Of a stretch of DNA of 64,000 bases, positions 16,867 to 25,434 are shown piece by piece. Positions within the stretch are counted from its first letter, which is position 1. Every line of letters starts with the position of its first letter. Below the pieces are notes generated by a model that did not search any database, had not been told where the DNA came from, and saw only the letters and a program-made list of their open reading frames with translations. Source of the stretch: Rhodospirillales bacterium (GTDB lineage Bacteria; Pseudomonadota; Alphaproteobacteria; Reyranellales; Reyranellaceae); contig CP064988.1 in the NCBI GenBank assembly GCA_016699855.1, positions 744,001 to 808,000 of the forward strand, read 5' to 3'. The position numbers and the translations under genes are program-made.

Positions 16867-17961
16867 TTGACCGGCGACGACGCCATCCTTCGGCTGCGCG
16901 GCGTCGTCAAGCGGTTCGGCGACGCGACGGCGGTCGACGGCGTCGACCTCGACATCCACCGCGGCGAGCTGTTCGCGCTGCTCGGCGCCTCGGGCTGCGG
17001 CAAGACCACCTTGCTGCGGCTGCTCGCCGGGTTCGAGACGCCGGATTCCGGCCGGATCGAGATCGACGGCGCCGACATGGCCGCGCTGCCGCCCTATCTG
17101 CGCCCCGTGAACATGATGTTCCAGTCCTACGCGCTCTTCCCGCACATGAGCGTGGAGCGCAACGTGGCGTACGGGCTCGCGCAGGAGCGCCGCCCCAAGG
17201 GCGAGATCGCGACGCGCGTGGCGGAAGCGCTCGATCTCGTGGAGATGGGCGCCTTCGCCGCGCGGCGGCCCGACCAGCTCTCGGGCGGCCAGCGGCAGCG
17301 CGTCGCGCTGGCCCGCGCGATCATCAAGCGCCCGCTGGTGTTGCTGCTCGACGAACCGCTGGCGGCGCTGGACCGCAAGCTGCGCGAGCGCACGCGGCTG
17401 GAACTCGTCGAGCTGCAGCGGCGCCTGGGCATCACCTTCGTGATGGTCACCCACGACCAGGACGAGGCGATGGCGATGGCGACGCGGATCGCCGTGATGG
17501 ATCGCGGCCGCCTCGTCCAATGCGGTGCGCCCGCGGCGGTGTACGAGCGTCCGGCCGACCGATTCGTGGCCGATTTCATCGGGTCGGCGAACATCCTCGA
17601 GGCCCGGCTGGTGTCGCGCGACGGCTCCGGCGCGACGTTCCGATGCGATCGGTGGGGCGGCGACGTCCGCGTGGCGCACCCCGGCGCAGCGGCGGCCGAC
17701 GCGCCGGCGTGGCTGGTGCTGCGGCCGGAGCGGATCGCCGTCGACCGCGCCGGCGCCGGCGGCGCGAATTCCGCCCGGGGAACGGTGCGCGACATCGCCT
17801 ATCTCGGCGACCAGTCGATCCTCCATGTCGCGCTGGACTCGGGCACCGTGGTCCAGGCGTCCTACGCCAACGTCGGACCCGCCGCGGCGGTCGGCCTCGC
17901 GCGTGGCGACGCGGTGTCGCTCTCCTGGATGCCGGACACCGCCGTGGTGGTGACGTCGTGA
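16867..17961 (+). CDS. potG: Polyamine ABC transporter ATP-binding protein
   Basis: ATPase of 364 residues: Walker A GASGCGKTT, signature LSGGQRQRVALARA, Walker B VLLLDEPLAALD, switch MVTHDQDEAM, and a C-terminal TOBE domain from about residue 270 (AWLVLRPERIAVD). The start is a TTG seven bases after the potF stop; no ATG or GTG is better placed. Its stop overlaps the GTG start of the next permease (GTGA). The C-terminal regulatory domain is full length. Confidence 0.92.
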   Translation: MTGDDAILRLRGVVKRFGDATAVDGVDLDIHRGELFALLGASGCGKTTLLRLLAGFETPDSGRIEIDGADMAALPPYLRPVNMMFQSYALFPHMSVERNVAYGLAQERRPKGEIATRVAEALDLVEMGAFAARRPDQLSGGQRQRVALARAIIKRPLVLLLDEPLAALDRKLRERTRLELVELQRRLGITFVMVTHDQDEAMAMATRIAVMDRGRLVQCGAPAAVYERPADRFVADFIGSANILEARLVSRDGSGATFRCDRWGGDVRVAHPGAAAADAPAWLVLRPERIAVDRAGAGGANSARGTVRDIAYLGDQSILHVALDSGTVVQASYANVGPAAAVGLARGDAVSLSWMPDTAVVVTS

Positions 17962-18839
17962 ACCGCGCCACGCGATCGCCGGCGTGGCGCGATTGCGCCC
18001 TCGCGGCGCTGGTCCCCTACGTCCCCTATCTCTGGCTGCTGCTGTTCTTCGCCGCGCCCTTCGTCCTGGTCGCGGTCATCAGCGCCGGCGACGCCGCGCC
18101 CGACGCGACGCCGCCGATCGCGTTCACCGGCAGCGGTGGATCCTACGCCCGGCTGGTCGGCGATCCGCTCTACATCGCCGCCTATATCGGATCGCTTCGC
18201 ATCGCCGCGCTGTCCACGCTGCTGGCGCTGCTGATCGGCTATCCGATGGCCTACGCCATCGCGCGCGCGCCGGAATCGTGGCGCGCGGGCCTGCTGGCCG
18301 CCGTCATCCTGCCGTTCTGGACGCCGTTCCTGATCCGCGTCTACGCGTGGACCGGCCTGCTGTCGGAAAACGGGTTGGTCAACCAGCTCCTGCGCGGCAC
18401 CGGCGTCGCCGAGAATCCCGGCACGATCCTCGGCACGGAATGGGCGGTGTGCCTCGGCATCGCCTACGCCTACCTGCCGTTCATGGTGCTGCCGCTCTAC
18501 GCGACGCTGGTGAAGCTGGACGGCGCTCTGCTGGAGGCCGCCGCCGATCTCGGCGCGCCGCCGTGGCGCGCGTTCCTCACGGTGACGCTGCCGCTGTCGC
18601 TGCCGGGCGTCGCCGGCGGGTGCCTGCTGGTCTTCATCCCCGCCGTCGGCGAGGTGATCGTCCCCGACCTGCTGGGCGGCGCCGACACGCTGATGATCGG
18701 CAAGGTGCTGTGGGACGAGTTCTTCGCCAACGGCGACTGGCCGGCGGCGTCGGCGGTCGCTGTCGCGATGCTGGTCATGCTCGTCCTGCCGGTCATGGCG
18801 CTGCAGCGCGCCCGCGGACGCGCGCTGGAACGGCGTTAG
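17958..18839 (+). CDS. potH: Polyamine ABC transporter permease (PotH-like)
   Basis: Inner-membrane permease of 293 residues with about six helices. It starts at a GTG overlapping the potG TGA, giving MNRATRSPAW. After helix 1 comes a periplasmic loop with GSGGSYARLVGDPLYI, then LLIGYPMAYAIARAP. The EAA-type motif LLEAAADLGAPPWRAFLTVTLPLSLPG is visible, as is EVIVPDLLGGADTLMIGKVLWDEFF, both hallmarks of PotB/PotH. Longer upstream in-frame reading overlaps potG and is not used. Confidence 0.92.
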   Translation: MNRATRSPAWRDCALAALVPYVPYLWLLLFFAAPFVLVAVISAGDAAPDATPPIAFTGSGGSYARLVGDPLYIAAYIGSLRIAALSTLLALLIGYPMAYAIARAPESWRAGLLAAVILPFWTPFLIRVYAWTGLLSENGLVNQLLRGTGVAENPGTILGTEWAVCLGIAYAYLPFMVLPLYATLVKLDGALLEAAADLGAPPWRAFLTVTLPLSLPGVAGGCLLVFIPAVGEVIVPDLLGGADTLMIGKVLWDEFFANGDWPAASAVAVAMLVMLVLPVMALQRARGRALERR

Positions 18840-18842
18840 CCC

Positions 18843-19694
18843 TTGCCCCACCGCCTCCACCGGCGTCTGCTCGCCGCCCTCGTCGTCGGCTACGCCTTCC
18901 TCTATGTGCCGATCGCGTCGGTGGTGGTCTATTCGTTCAACGAGTCGAAGCTCGCCACGGTGTGGGCGGGCTTCTCGCTGCGCTGGTGGGGCGAGTTCTT
19001 CCGCAACGAGGCGATGATGGAGGCCGCGACCCTGTCGCTCGCCATCGCCGCGGCGAGCGCGTCCGGCGCCACGATCCTCGGCACGATGGCCGGCTTCGCG
19101 CTGGCGCGGCGCGCGCGGTTTCCCGCCCGCACGGTGTTCGCCGGTCTCGTCGCCGGGCCGATGCTGCTGCCGGAGGTGGTGACGGGCATCGCCACGCTGC
19201 TGCTGTTCGTCGCGCTGGAGCGCCTCGTCGGCTGGCCCGAGCGGGGCGCCGCGACCATCGCCATCGCCCACGTGACGCTGTCCATGGCCTTCGTCGCCGT
19301 CGTCGTGCAGGCGCGGCTGGCGGATTTCGACCGCTCGCTGGAGGAGGCCGCGCTCGACCTCGGCGCCCGGCCGGCCGTCGTGTTCCGCACCATAACCCTG
19401 CCGCTGATCGCGCCCTCGGTCGCGGCCGGCTGGCTGCTGGCCTTCACGCTGTCGCTCGACGACCTGATCGTCGCGCAGTTCGTCGCCGGCCCGCAGTCCC
19501 AGACCCTGCCGATGCTGGTCTATTCCAGCGTGCGTCTCGGCGTCAGCCCTCAGGTCAACGTCCTGGCCACGATCATCCTCGTCGCGGCGGCCTCGATTCT
19601 CCTGGTCGCGCGTGCTTTCCTCAAGGCGGGGGAGCCGGCTGGTGACCGTATCGCGCGGCGGGATTGCTCCGACGCCGGAACTATAGCACATTAG
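18843..19694 (+). CDS. potI: Polyamine ABC transporter permease (PotI-like)
   Basis: Second permease, 283 residues, with a TTG start three bases after potH. Family features include YVPIASVVVYSFNESKLATVW, the EAA motif LEEAALDLGARPAVVFRTITLPLIAP, and TLSLDDLIVAQFVAGP. Six helices are evident. The last 20 residues (GDRIARRDCSDAGTIAH) are not conserved, and the TAG stop lies inside the TTAG of the sorA operator at 19691. So the natural end may have been remodelled by that upstream region of sorA. No terminator is visible after it. Confidence 0.9.
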   Translation: MPHRLHRRLLAALVVGYAFLYVPIASVVVYSFNESKLATVWAGFSLRWWGEFFRNEAMMEAATLSLAIAAASASGATILGTMAGFALARRARFPARTVFAGLVAGPMLLPEVVTGIATLLLFVALERLVGWPERGAATIAIAHVTLSMAFVAVVVQARLADFDRSLEEAALDLGARPAVVFRTITLPLIAPSVAAGWLLAFTLSLDDLIVAQFVAGPQSQTLPMLVYSSVRLGVSPQVNVLATIILVAAASILLVARAFLKAGEPAGDRIARRDCSDAGTIAH

Positions 19695-19706
19695 CAATAA
19701 CTAATA
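19691..19706. promoter_or_regulatory. Palindromic operator copy 2, upstream of sorA
   Basis: TTAGCAATAACTAATA matches the divergent sulfur-locus operator at 7332-7347 in 15 of 16 bases, in a genome where such AT-rich words are rare. It lies 34 bases before the sorA ATG and includes the potI stop codon. I infer the same regulator acts on both loci. The exact -10/-35 for sorA is not clear. Confidence 0.62.
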
Positions 19707-19739
19707 ATAAATCGCGCCAACGAACCGAGGGAGACGACG

Positions 19740-21080
19740 ATGACGGGCAAGGTCGAGCGTGGAATGCATGAACTCTACGGCGACGATCCGGAGCGCGCCG
19801 ACGCGCTGGTGTTCGGCCGCCGCACCGGGCGGTCGCGCCGCGGCTTCCTGAAGGGCGCCGGGCTGGCGACCATGGGCGCCGCCGTCGGCGCCTCGCTGCC
19901 GTTCGCCGGCGGCATGCCGGGCGGCCTCGTGCCCGCGGCGCTGGCGCAGGCGCCGGCGGAGAAGGGCCCGAAGATCCTGAAAATGGACGGCAAGGCCAAT
20001 CTGGTCGTCCTCGGCGACAAACCGTTGGTCGCCGAGACGCCGGCCGAGCTGCTGGACGACGACGTCACGCCGACCGAGAAGTTCTTCATCCGCAACAATG
20101 GATTGACGCCCGAGGCGTCGTCGATGCCGTCGGATCCGAAGGCTTGGAAGGTCAAGATCGACGGCGAGGTGAACACTCCGCTGGAGATCGCGCTCGGCGA
20201 CCTGATGACGAAGTACCAGGCGGTCACGCTCAAGCTGATGCTGGAATGCGGCGGCAACGGCCGCTCGTTCTTCTCGCCCGAGGCGCGCGGCAACCAGTGG
20301 ACCAACGGCGGCGCGGGCTGCGCCGAGTGGACCGGCGTGCGTCTGTCCGACCTGCTGAAGGCCGCCGGCCTGAAGCCGGGCGCGGTGTACACCGGCCACT
20401 ACGGCGCCGACGTCCACCTGTCGGGCGACGCGTCGAAGCCCTCGATCTCGCGCGGCGTGCGCATCGCCAAGGCGATGGACGAGCACACGCTGGTGGCGTT
20501 CAAGATGAACGGCAAGGACATCCCCGCGATCCACGGCGGCCCGGTCCGCCTGATCGTGCCGGGTTGGGCCGGATCGGCGTCGCACAAATGGCTGACCCGG
20601 ATCTGGATCCGCGACAAGGAGCACGACGGCCCGGGCATGGGCGGCTTCTCGTACCGCACGGCGAAGACGCCGATCGTGCCCGGCAGCAAGGGCGACCCGA
20701 AGGACACGGCGATCCTCGAATCGATGCCCGTGCGCTCGATCGTCACCTTCCCGGCGCACGGCGCGCGGCTCGCCAAGGGCACGCGCAAGATCGATCTGCG
20801 CGGCCATGCCTGGGCCGGCGACAACGCCGTGCAGTCGGTCGACGTGTCGATCGACTACGGCGTCACGTGGAAGAAGGCCGAGGTGAAGGCGCCCGCCAAC
20901 AAATTCGCGTGGCAGCGCTTCACCGCCTCGGTCGACCTGCCCGGCGCCGGCTACTACGAGGTGTGGTGCAAGGCGACCGACACCAAGGGCGTCACGCAGC
21001 CGTTCCTCGCCGGCAACTGGAACCCGCAGGGCTATGGCGGCAACCCGGTGAACCGGATCGCCGTGCTCGTCGAGGCGTGA
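19740..21080 (+). CDS. sorA: Sulfite dehydrogenase molybdopterin subunit (SorA/SoxC family)
   Basis: Members oxidise sulfite to sulfate in the periplasm and pass electrons to a c-type cytochrome. The 446-residue protein has a Tat signal (SRRGFLKGAGLATMGAA), then the sulfite-oxidase molybdopterin fold with the Mo ligand in LECGGNGRS (C170), GAGCAEWTGVRLSDLL, and a Mo-Co dimerisation domain from about residue 330 (ESMPVRSIVTFPAHG). GGGAGACGACG precedes the ATG. A cytochrome gene follows, as in sorAB. SoxC is a close relative, but no other sox genes are here, which favours a stand-alone sulfite dehydrogenase. Confidence 0.88.
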   Translation: MTGKVERGMHELYGDDPERADALVFGRRTGRSRRGFLKGAGLATMGAAVGASLPFAGGMPGGLVPAALAQAPAEKGPKILKMDGKANLVVLGDKPLVAETPAELLDDDVTPTEKFFIRNNGLTPEASSMPSDPKAWKVKIDGEVNTPLEIALGDLMTKYQAVTLKLMLECGGNGRSFFSPEARGNQWTNGGAGCAEWTGVRLSDLLKAAGLKPGAVYTGHYGADVHLSGDASKPSISRGVRIAKAMDEHTLVAFKMNGKDIPAIHGGPVRLIVPGWAGSASHKWLTRIWIRDKEHDGPGMGGFSYRTAKTPIVPGSKGDPKDTAILESMPVRSIVTFPAHGARLAKGTRKIDLRGHAWAGDNAVQSVDVSIDYGVTWKKAEVKAPANKFAWQRFTASVDLPGAGYYEVWCKATDTKGVTQPFLAGNWNPQGYGGNPVNRIAVLVEA

Positions 21081-21117
21081 ACCCTCGACGGCGCGGAACC
21101 GTGGTGTCGCTATCGCG

Positions 21118-21576
21118 ATGAACATCTCGATGACCGGCGCGGTGACGTTGGCGATCGGCTCGCTGGCGTTGCTGATGATGCTGGACCGCGCCGGCGGATT
21201 CCGGCCGGCGCGCGAAGCGCCGGCCGCCACGGCGTCGTCCACCGCCGCGCCGCCGGCCGCGCGCGGCGGCCCGCTCGCCAAGGGCGCGATCCCCAAGGCG
21301 CTGCCGCCCGACGCCAAGCACCAGGACACGATCGACAGCCTGCCGGCCGGCAAGGGCCAGGAGGAGACATTCTATCTCTGCGCCGCCTGCCACGGCACCG
21401 CGCTGATCAAGGCGCAGGGCATGACGCGCGACATGTGGGACTCGACCTTCCAGCTGATGGTCGAGCGACACGCCATGGCGAACCCCGATCCGGACGACCG
21501 CGCCCTGATCCTCGACTATCTCGCCACGAACTTTCCGCCGCGCCGCCGCGGGCGCGACAATCCGTTCCTGAAATAG
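21118..21576 (+). CDS. sorB: Membrane-anchored c-type cytochrome, SorB-like
   Basis: A 152-residue protein with an N-terminal hydrophobic anchor (residues 7-22), a Pro/Ala-rich linker, and a single haem c site CAACH (C88, C91, H92); M100 (MTRDM region) or a later Met could be the axial ligand. It directly follows sorA by 37 bases and is the likely electron acceptor of the sulfite dehydrogenase. The start codon choice is moderately certain; GTGs a few bases upstream are out of frame. It is convergent with benE, with only 10 bases between the stops. Confidence 0.85.
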   Translation: MNISMTGAVTLAIGSLALLMMLDRAGGFRPAREAPAATASSTAAPPAARGGPLAKGAIPKALPPDAKHQDTIDSLPAGKGQEETFYLCAACHGTALIKAQGMTRDMWDSTFQLMVERHAMANPDPDDRALILDYLATNFPPRRRGRDNPFLK

Positions 21577-21586
21577 CGGCCGGCGT

Positions 21587-22735
21587 TCACCGCCACGGGC
21601 GGCGTTCGAGCGCGACCAGCAGCAGCCCGACGCACAGACCCCAGAAGGCCGATCCAACGCCGAACAATGTCAGGCCCGACGCCGTCGTCGCCAGCGTCGC
21701 CACGGCGGCGAAGCGGTCCTTCTCGACCGACAGCGCCGTGGCGGCGGCGCCGGCCATCGGGCCCAGCAGCGCCAACCCCGCCACGGTCGCCAGCAGCGCC
21801 GCCGGCAACGCCGCGAACAGCGCGACCGTGGCGCCGGCGAAGACCGCGATCAGCGCCCAGCAGGCAGCGTAGACCGGCCCGGTCAGCCAGCGCCGCGCCG
21901 GATCGGGATGCGCGTCCCTGCCGGCGCAGATCGCCGCCGTGATCGCCGCGAGGTTGGTGGTGTGGGCGCCGAGGAACGCGGTCGCGACCGACGCCAGGCC
22001 GGTGACGGCGAGGATCGAGCGCGTCGGCGGCTCGTAGCCGGAGGCGCGCAGCACGGCGTAGCCCGGCAGGTTCTGCGACGCCATCGTGACCAGGTACAGC
22101 GGCACGCCGACGCCGATCAGGGTCGCGGGGTCCCATGCCGGCGCGATCAACGCCGGCAGCGTCGGCGCCAGCGACCCGGCCGGCGCCGACACGAGGCCGA
22201 GCGCCACCGCCAGCGCGGCGCCGCCGACCAGCACCACCAGCGCGGCGAGCGCCGGCGCGACCAGGCGGATCACGAGGAACGCCGCGATCATCGGCAGCAC
22301 GAGGCCGGGCGCGATCCGCACCTGGTCGACCATCGCGATCACCAGCCGCAGCAGGATGCCCGCCAGCATCGCCGCCGCGATCGTCGCGGGGATGCGGTCG
22401 ACCAACCGCGACAGCGGCCGCAGGGTGGCCGTCAGCGCGATCAGTCCGGCGGCGAGCAGGAACGCCCCGACGGCGGCCGGCATGCCGGGAATCGTTGCCG
22501 ACGCGGCGATCAGCGCCGCGCCCGGCGTCGACCACGCGGCGATGATCGGAATGCGGTGGCGCAGGCTGAGGATCGCTGTGCTGGCGGCGGTCGCGAGCGC
22601 CAGCCCGGCCAGCCACGAGACGGTCTGCGCCGGCGAGGCGCCCGACGCCTGCGCGGCGGCGAGGATCAGCGGCAGCGTGCCGCCGAGGCCGACCAGGACC
22701 GCGACGACCGCGGCGCTCAGGACGGAGACGCGCAT
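21587..22735 (-). CDS. benE: Benzoate/H+ symporter BenE
   Basis: BenE-family transporter, 382 residues and about 11-12 hydrophobic helices. Recognisable segments include the opening with GGTLPLILAAAQASG, IIAAWSTPGAALIA, MASQNLPGYAVLRASGY and FLGAHTTNLAAITAAICAG. It imports benzoate with protons in Acinetobacter and Pseudomonas. Its ATG shares one base with the TGA of the M20 hydrolase (TGATG), so it is translationally coupled to a gene with no obvious link to benzoate. The box genes and benzoate-CoA ligase elsewhere in the window support the substrate. Confidence 0.92.
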   Translation of the reverse strand: MRVSVLSAAVVAVLVGLGGTLPLILAAAQASGASPAQTVSWLAGLALATAASTAILSLRHRIPIIAAWSTPGAALIAASATIPGMPAAVGAFLLAAGLIALTATLRPLSRLVDRIPATIAAAMLAGILLRLVIAMVDQVRIAPGLVLPMIAAFLVIRLVAPALAALVVLVGGAALAVALGLVSAPAGSLAPTLPALIAPAWDPATLIGVGVPLYLVTMASQNLPGYAVLRASGYEPPTRSILAVTGLASVATAFLGAHTTNLAAITAAICAGRDAHPDPARRWLTGPVYAACWALIAVFAGATVALFAALPAALLATVAGLALLGPMAGAAATALSVEKDRFAAVATLATTASGLTLFGVGSAFWGLCVGLLLVALERRPWR

Positions 22736-23976
22736 CAGGCGTTCGCGCGGCCGACCATAGCCTGCAGCAGGATCTGGCAGCCCGCGGCGATATCCTCCTT
22801 ACGGGCGTCCTCGACCTCGTTGTGGCTGATGCCGTCCTTGCACGGCACGAAGATCATGCCGGTCGGCGCGACCTTGGCGACGTAGCAGGCGTCGTGGCCG
22901 GCGCCGCTGACGATGTCCATGTGCGGCAGGCCGGCCCTCTCGGCGGCGGCGCGGACCGCGGCCACGCAGGCGGCGTCGAACGGGGTCGGCGGGAAGTACC
23001 AGATCTGCTCGATCGCCACCTCGAGACGGTGCGCCGCGGCGATCCGCGCGGCGGCTTCGCGCATCTCGGCGTCCATCCGCGCCAGCTCGGCGTCGTCGGG
23101 ATGGCGGAAATCCAGCGTCATGAACACGCGGCCGGGGATGGTGTTGCGCGACTGCGGCTTGCTCTCGATCACGCCCACCGTGGCCCGCCCGTTGGGGCGC
23201 TCGCCGATGCGCCGCGCCTCGGCGATCAGCAGCGCCGCGCCCAGCAGCGCGTCGCGGCGGCCCTCCATAGGCGTCGTGCCGGCGTGGCTCTCCATGCCGG
23301 TCCACGAGATCTCGTACCAGCGCTGTCCCTGCGCCGCGGTCACCACGCCGATGGTCTTGGCGTCGCGCTCGAGGATCGGTCCCTGCTCGATATGCGCCTC
23401 GAAGAACGCCCCGACCTCGCGGCCACCGACCTCCTCGGGTCCGTCGTAGCCGATCTTGCGCAGCGCCTCGCCGAACGTCACCCCGTCGGGGTCGGTCCGC
23501 GACAGCGCGTAGTCCAGCGTGAAGACGCCGCCGAACACGCCCGACGCCGTCATCGCCGGCGCGAAGCGGCAACCCTCCTCGTTGGTCCACACCGCGACCT
23601 CGATCGGCGCCTCGGTCTCGTAGCCGTGGTCGTTCAGCGCGCGGATCACCTCGAGCCCCGCCATCACGCCGTAGCAGCCGTCGAACTTTCCGCCGGTGGG
23701 CTGGGTGTCGAGGTGGCTGCCGGTCATGATCGGCGGCCTGGACGGATCGCGGCCGGGCCGCCGCGCGAAGATGTTGCCGACCTTGTCGACCCGGATTTCG
23801 CAACCCGCCTCCCGGCACCAGCGCACGAACAGGTCGCGCCCCTGCCGGTCCAGGTCGGTCAGCGCGATGCGGCAGACGCCGCCCTTCTCGGTGCCGCCGA
23901 TCTCGGCCAGCTCCATCAGGCTCGCCCAGAGGCGGTCGCCGTTGATCGCGAGATTGCCGATGTCCTGAAGCGCCAT
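22735..23976 (-). CDS. M20-family Zn-dependent amidohydrolase (N-carbamoyl-L-amino-acid hydrolase/allantoate type)
   Basis: The 413-residue enzyme has the family's two-domain plan. Metal ligands are visible in GSHLDTQPTGGKFDG (His, Asp), NEEGCRF (Glu), HIEQGP (His) and GAGHDA near the C-terminus; the dimerisation/lid domain carries GMESHAGTTPM. Such enzymes hydrolyse N-carbamoyl amino acids, ureidopropionate or allantoate; the sequence does not separate these. It is the first gene of a two-gene unit with benE. GGAG lies upstream of the ATG. The nearby decayed hydantoinase fragment (55.8 kb) is too far to be a partner. Confidence 0.88.
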   Translation of the reverse strand: MALQDIGNLAINGDRLWASLMELAEIGGTEKGGVCRIALTDLDRQGRDLFVRWCREAGCEIRVDKVGNIFARRPGRDPSRPPIMTGSHLDTQPTGGKFDGCYGVMAGLEVIRALNDHGYETEAPIEVAVWTNEEGCRFAPAMTASGVFGGVFTLDYALSRTDPDGVTFGEALRKIGYDGPEEVGGREVGAFFEAHIEQGPILERDAKTIGVVTAAQGQRWYEISWTGMESHAGTTPMEGRRDALLGAALLIAEARRIGERPNGRATVGVIESKPQSRNTIPGRVFMTLDFRHPDDAELARMDAEMREAAARIAAAHRLEVAIEQIWYFPPTPFDAACVAAVRAAAERAGLPHMDIVSGAGHDACYVAKVAPTGMIFVPCKDGISHNEVEDARKEDIAAGCQILLQAMVGRANA

Positions 23977-24147
23977 GATCGAGCTCCGCCGGGGCCAAGG
24001 GGTCCTAGGTAGCGAAGCCGCCGCCCGATGTCATCCGCGCGGGCCGGCGAATGGCTGCCATACCCCGCAGGGCGCGCGCGCGGCTTGCGGTGGGCGGCGC
24101 CACCGCGCAGTTTCGCGCCACCGTCCGCTCCAGCCCACGGAACGCGC

Positions 24148-25341
24148 ATGCTGCCGCTCGAAGGAACCCTCGTCCTCGACCTCACGCAGGTGATCGCCGG
24201 CCCGACCGCCGGCCAGATCCTCGGCGACATGGGCGCGGACGTCATCAAGATCGAGCCGCTGCAGGGCGACCATTTCCGCCCGCAGATGGGCGGCGCCTGG
24301 GTGCCGGCGATGAACCGCAACAAGCGCGGGCTGGCGATCGACCTGAAATCGCCGGGCGGGCGCGACGTGCTGATGCGGCTGGTCCGGAAGGCCGACGTCT
24401 TCATGGAGGCGTTCGTGCCGGGCGTGATCGGCAAGCTGGGCTTCGACTACGCCACCGTGTCGGCGGCCAATCCGCGCATCGTCTACCTGTCGATCTCGGG
24501 CTACGGCCAGACCGGCCCCTACAGCCCGCGCGCCGGCTACGATCCCTGCATCCAGGCCGAGGTCGGATTGATGGAGGCGACCGGCCACGCCGGCGGCCCG
24601 CCGGCCCGCGCCGGCACCGCGCCGGTCGACCAGTCCACCGGCGCCTATGGCGCGCTCGGCGTGGCGATCGCTCTGCTCGGTCGCAACCAGTCCGGCAAGG
24701 GCCAGCACGTCGACGTGTCGCTCTACGACGTCGGCGCGCAGCTCATGAGCCACTGGATCACCAACTACGGCCGCACCGGCGAGAACCCCCAGCGCATGGG
24801 CACCTCGCACACGATGATCGTGCCGCTGCGCACCTTCGACACGAGGACCCAGCCGGTCTACGTCGCCTGCACCAACGACGCGTTCTGGGCCAAGCTGTGC
24901 GACGCGCTGGGGCTGGCGGATCTGAAAGCCGATCCGCGGTTCAAGACCAACGACGACCGCGTCGCCAACCGCGCCGCGCTGGAGCCGGCGCTCGAGGCCG
25001 TGTTCGCGGCGGCGACGGCGGAGCAGCTGCTCGGCAGGCTGATCCCCGCCAACGTGCCGTGCGCCGCCGTGAAGACGGTCGGCGACATGCTGAGCGACCC
25101 GCACGCCGTGGCGCGGCGCAGCTTCCTGAAGTTCGACTACCCCGGCCTCGGCGAGTTGATGACCGCCAACAACCCGATCCGGCTGTCGGACGCGCCGGTC
25201 GAGATCCGCCGCATGGGGCCGCGGCTTGGCGAGCACACCCGGGAGATCCTGCGCGAGCTCGGTTTCCGCGACGACGACATCGCCGCGTTGAAGGACGCCC
25301 GCGCCATCGGCCTCGACGGCGACGCGCCGCCCGGCCACTAG
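24148..25341 (+). CDS. Class III CoA-transferase (CaiB/BaiF family)
   Basis: The 397-residue protein begins MLPLEGTLVLDLTQVIAGPTAGQILGDMGADVIKIE-like, the standard family opening, and contains NRNKRGLAIDLKSPGG, FMEAFVPGVIGKLGFDY, SISGYGQTGPYSPRAGYD and QSGKGQHVDVSLYD. These enzymes move CoA between carboxylic acids (formyl-CoA:oxalate, succinyl-CoA and others). An extended in-frame start at 24028 lacks conserved residues. It lies upstream of hmgA with an inverted repeat between, so it may be a separate unit. The acyl substrates are not predictable here; a role near aromatic degradation is only suggested by position. Confidence 0.9.
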   Translation: MLPLEGTLVLDLTQVIAGPTAGQILGDMGADVIKIEPLQGDHFRPQMGGAWVPAMNRNKRGLAIDLKSPGGRDVLMRLVRKADVFMEAFVPGVIGKLGFDYATVSAANPRIVYLSISGYGQTGPYSPRAGYDPCIQAEVGLMEATGHAGGPPARAGTAPVDQSTGAYGALGVAIALLGRNQSGKGQHVDVSLYDVGAQLMSHWITNYGRTGENPQRMGTSHTMIVPLRTFDTRTQPVYVACTNDAFWAKLCDALGLADLKADPRFKTNDDRVANRAALEPALEAVFAAATAEQLLGRLIPANVPCAAVKTVGDMLSDPHAVARRSFLKFDYPGLGELMTANNPIRLSDAPVEIRRMGPRLGEHTREILRELGFRDDDIAALKDARAIGLDGDAPPGH

Positions 25342-25365
25342 ACCGTCCTTCCGCCTCACTTCCGG

Positions 25366-25391
25366 CGCCGGACTCGGGCTATAGTCCGGCG
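25366..25391. promoter_or_regulatory. Inverted repeat before hmgA, overlapping a -10-like TATAGT
   Basis: CGCCGGACT (25366-25374) and AGTCCGGCG (25383-25391) form a perfect 9-base inverted repeat around an 8-base centre. TATAGT at 25380-25385 resembles a -10 box but no good -35 is seen. It could be an operator for hmgA-fahA or a hairpin ending the CoA-transferase transcript. Confidence 0.4.
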
Positions 25392-25434
25392 GCCGGGGCG
25401 CCCGACGCCCCGCCTCCAGGGAGGAGGAGCGGAG

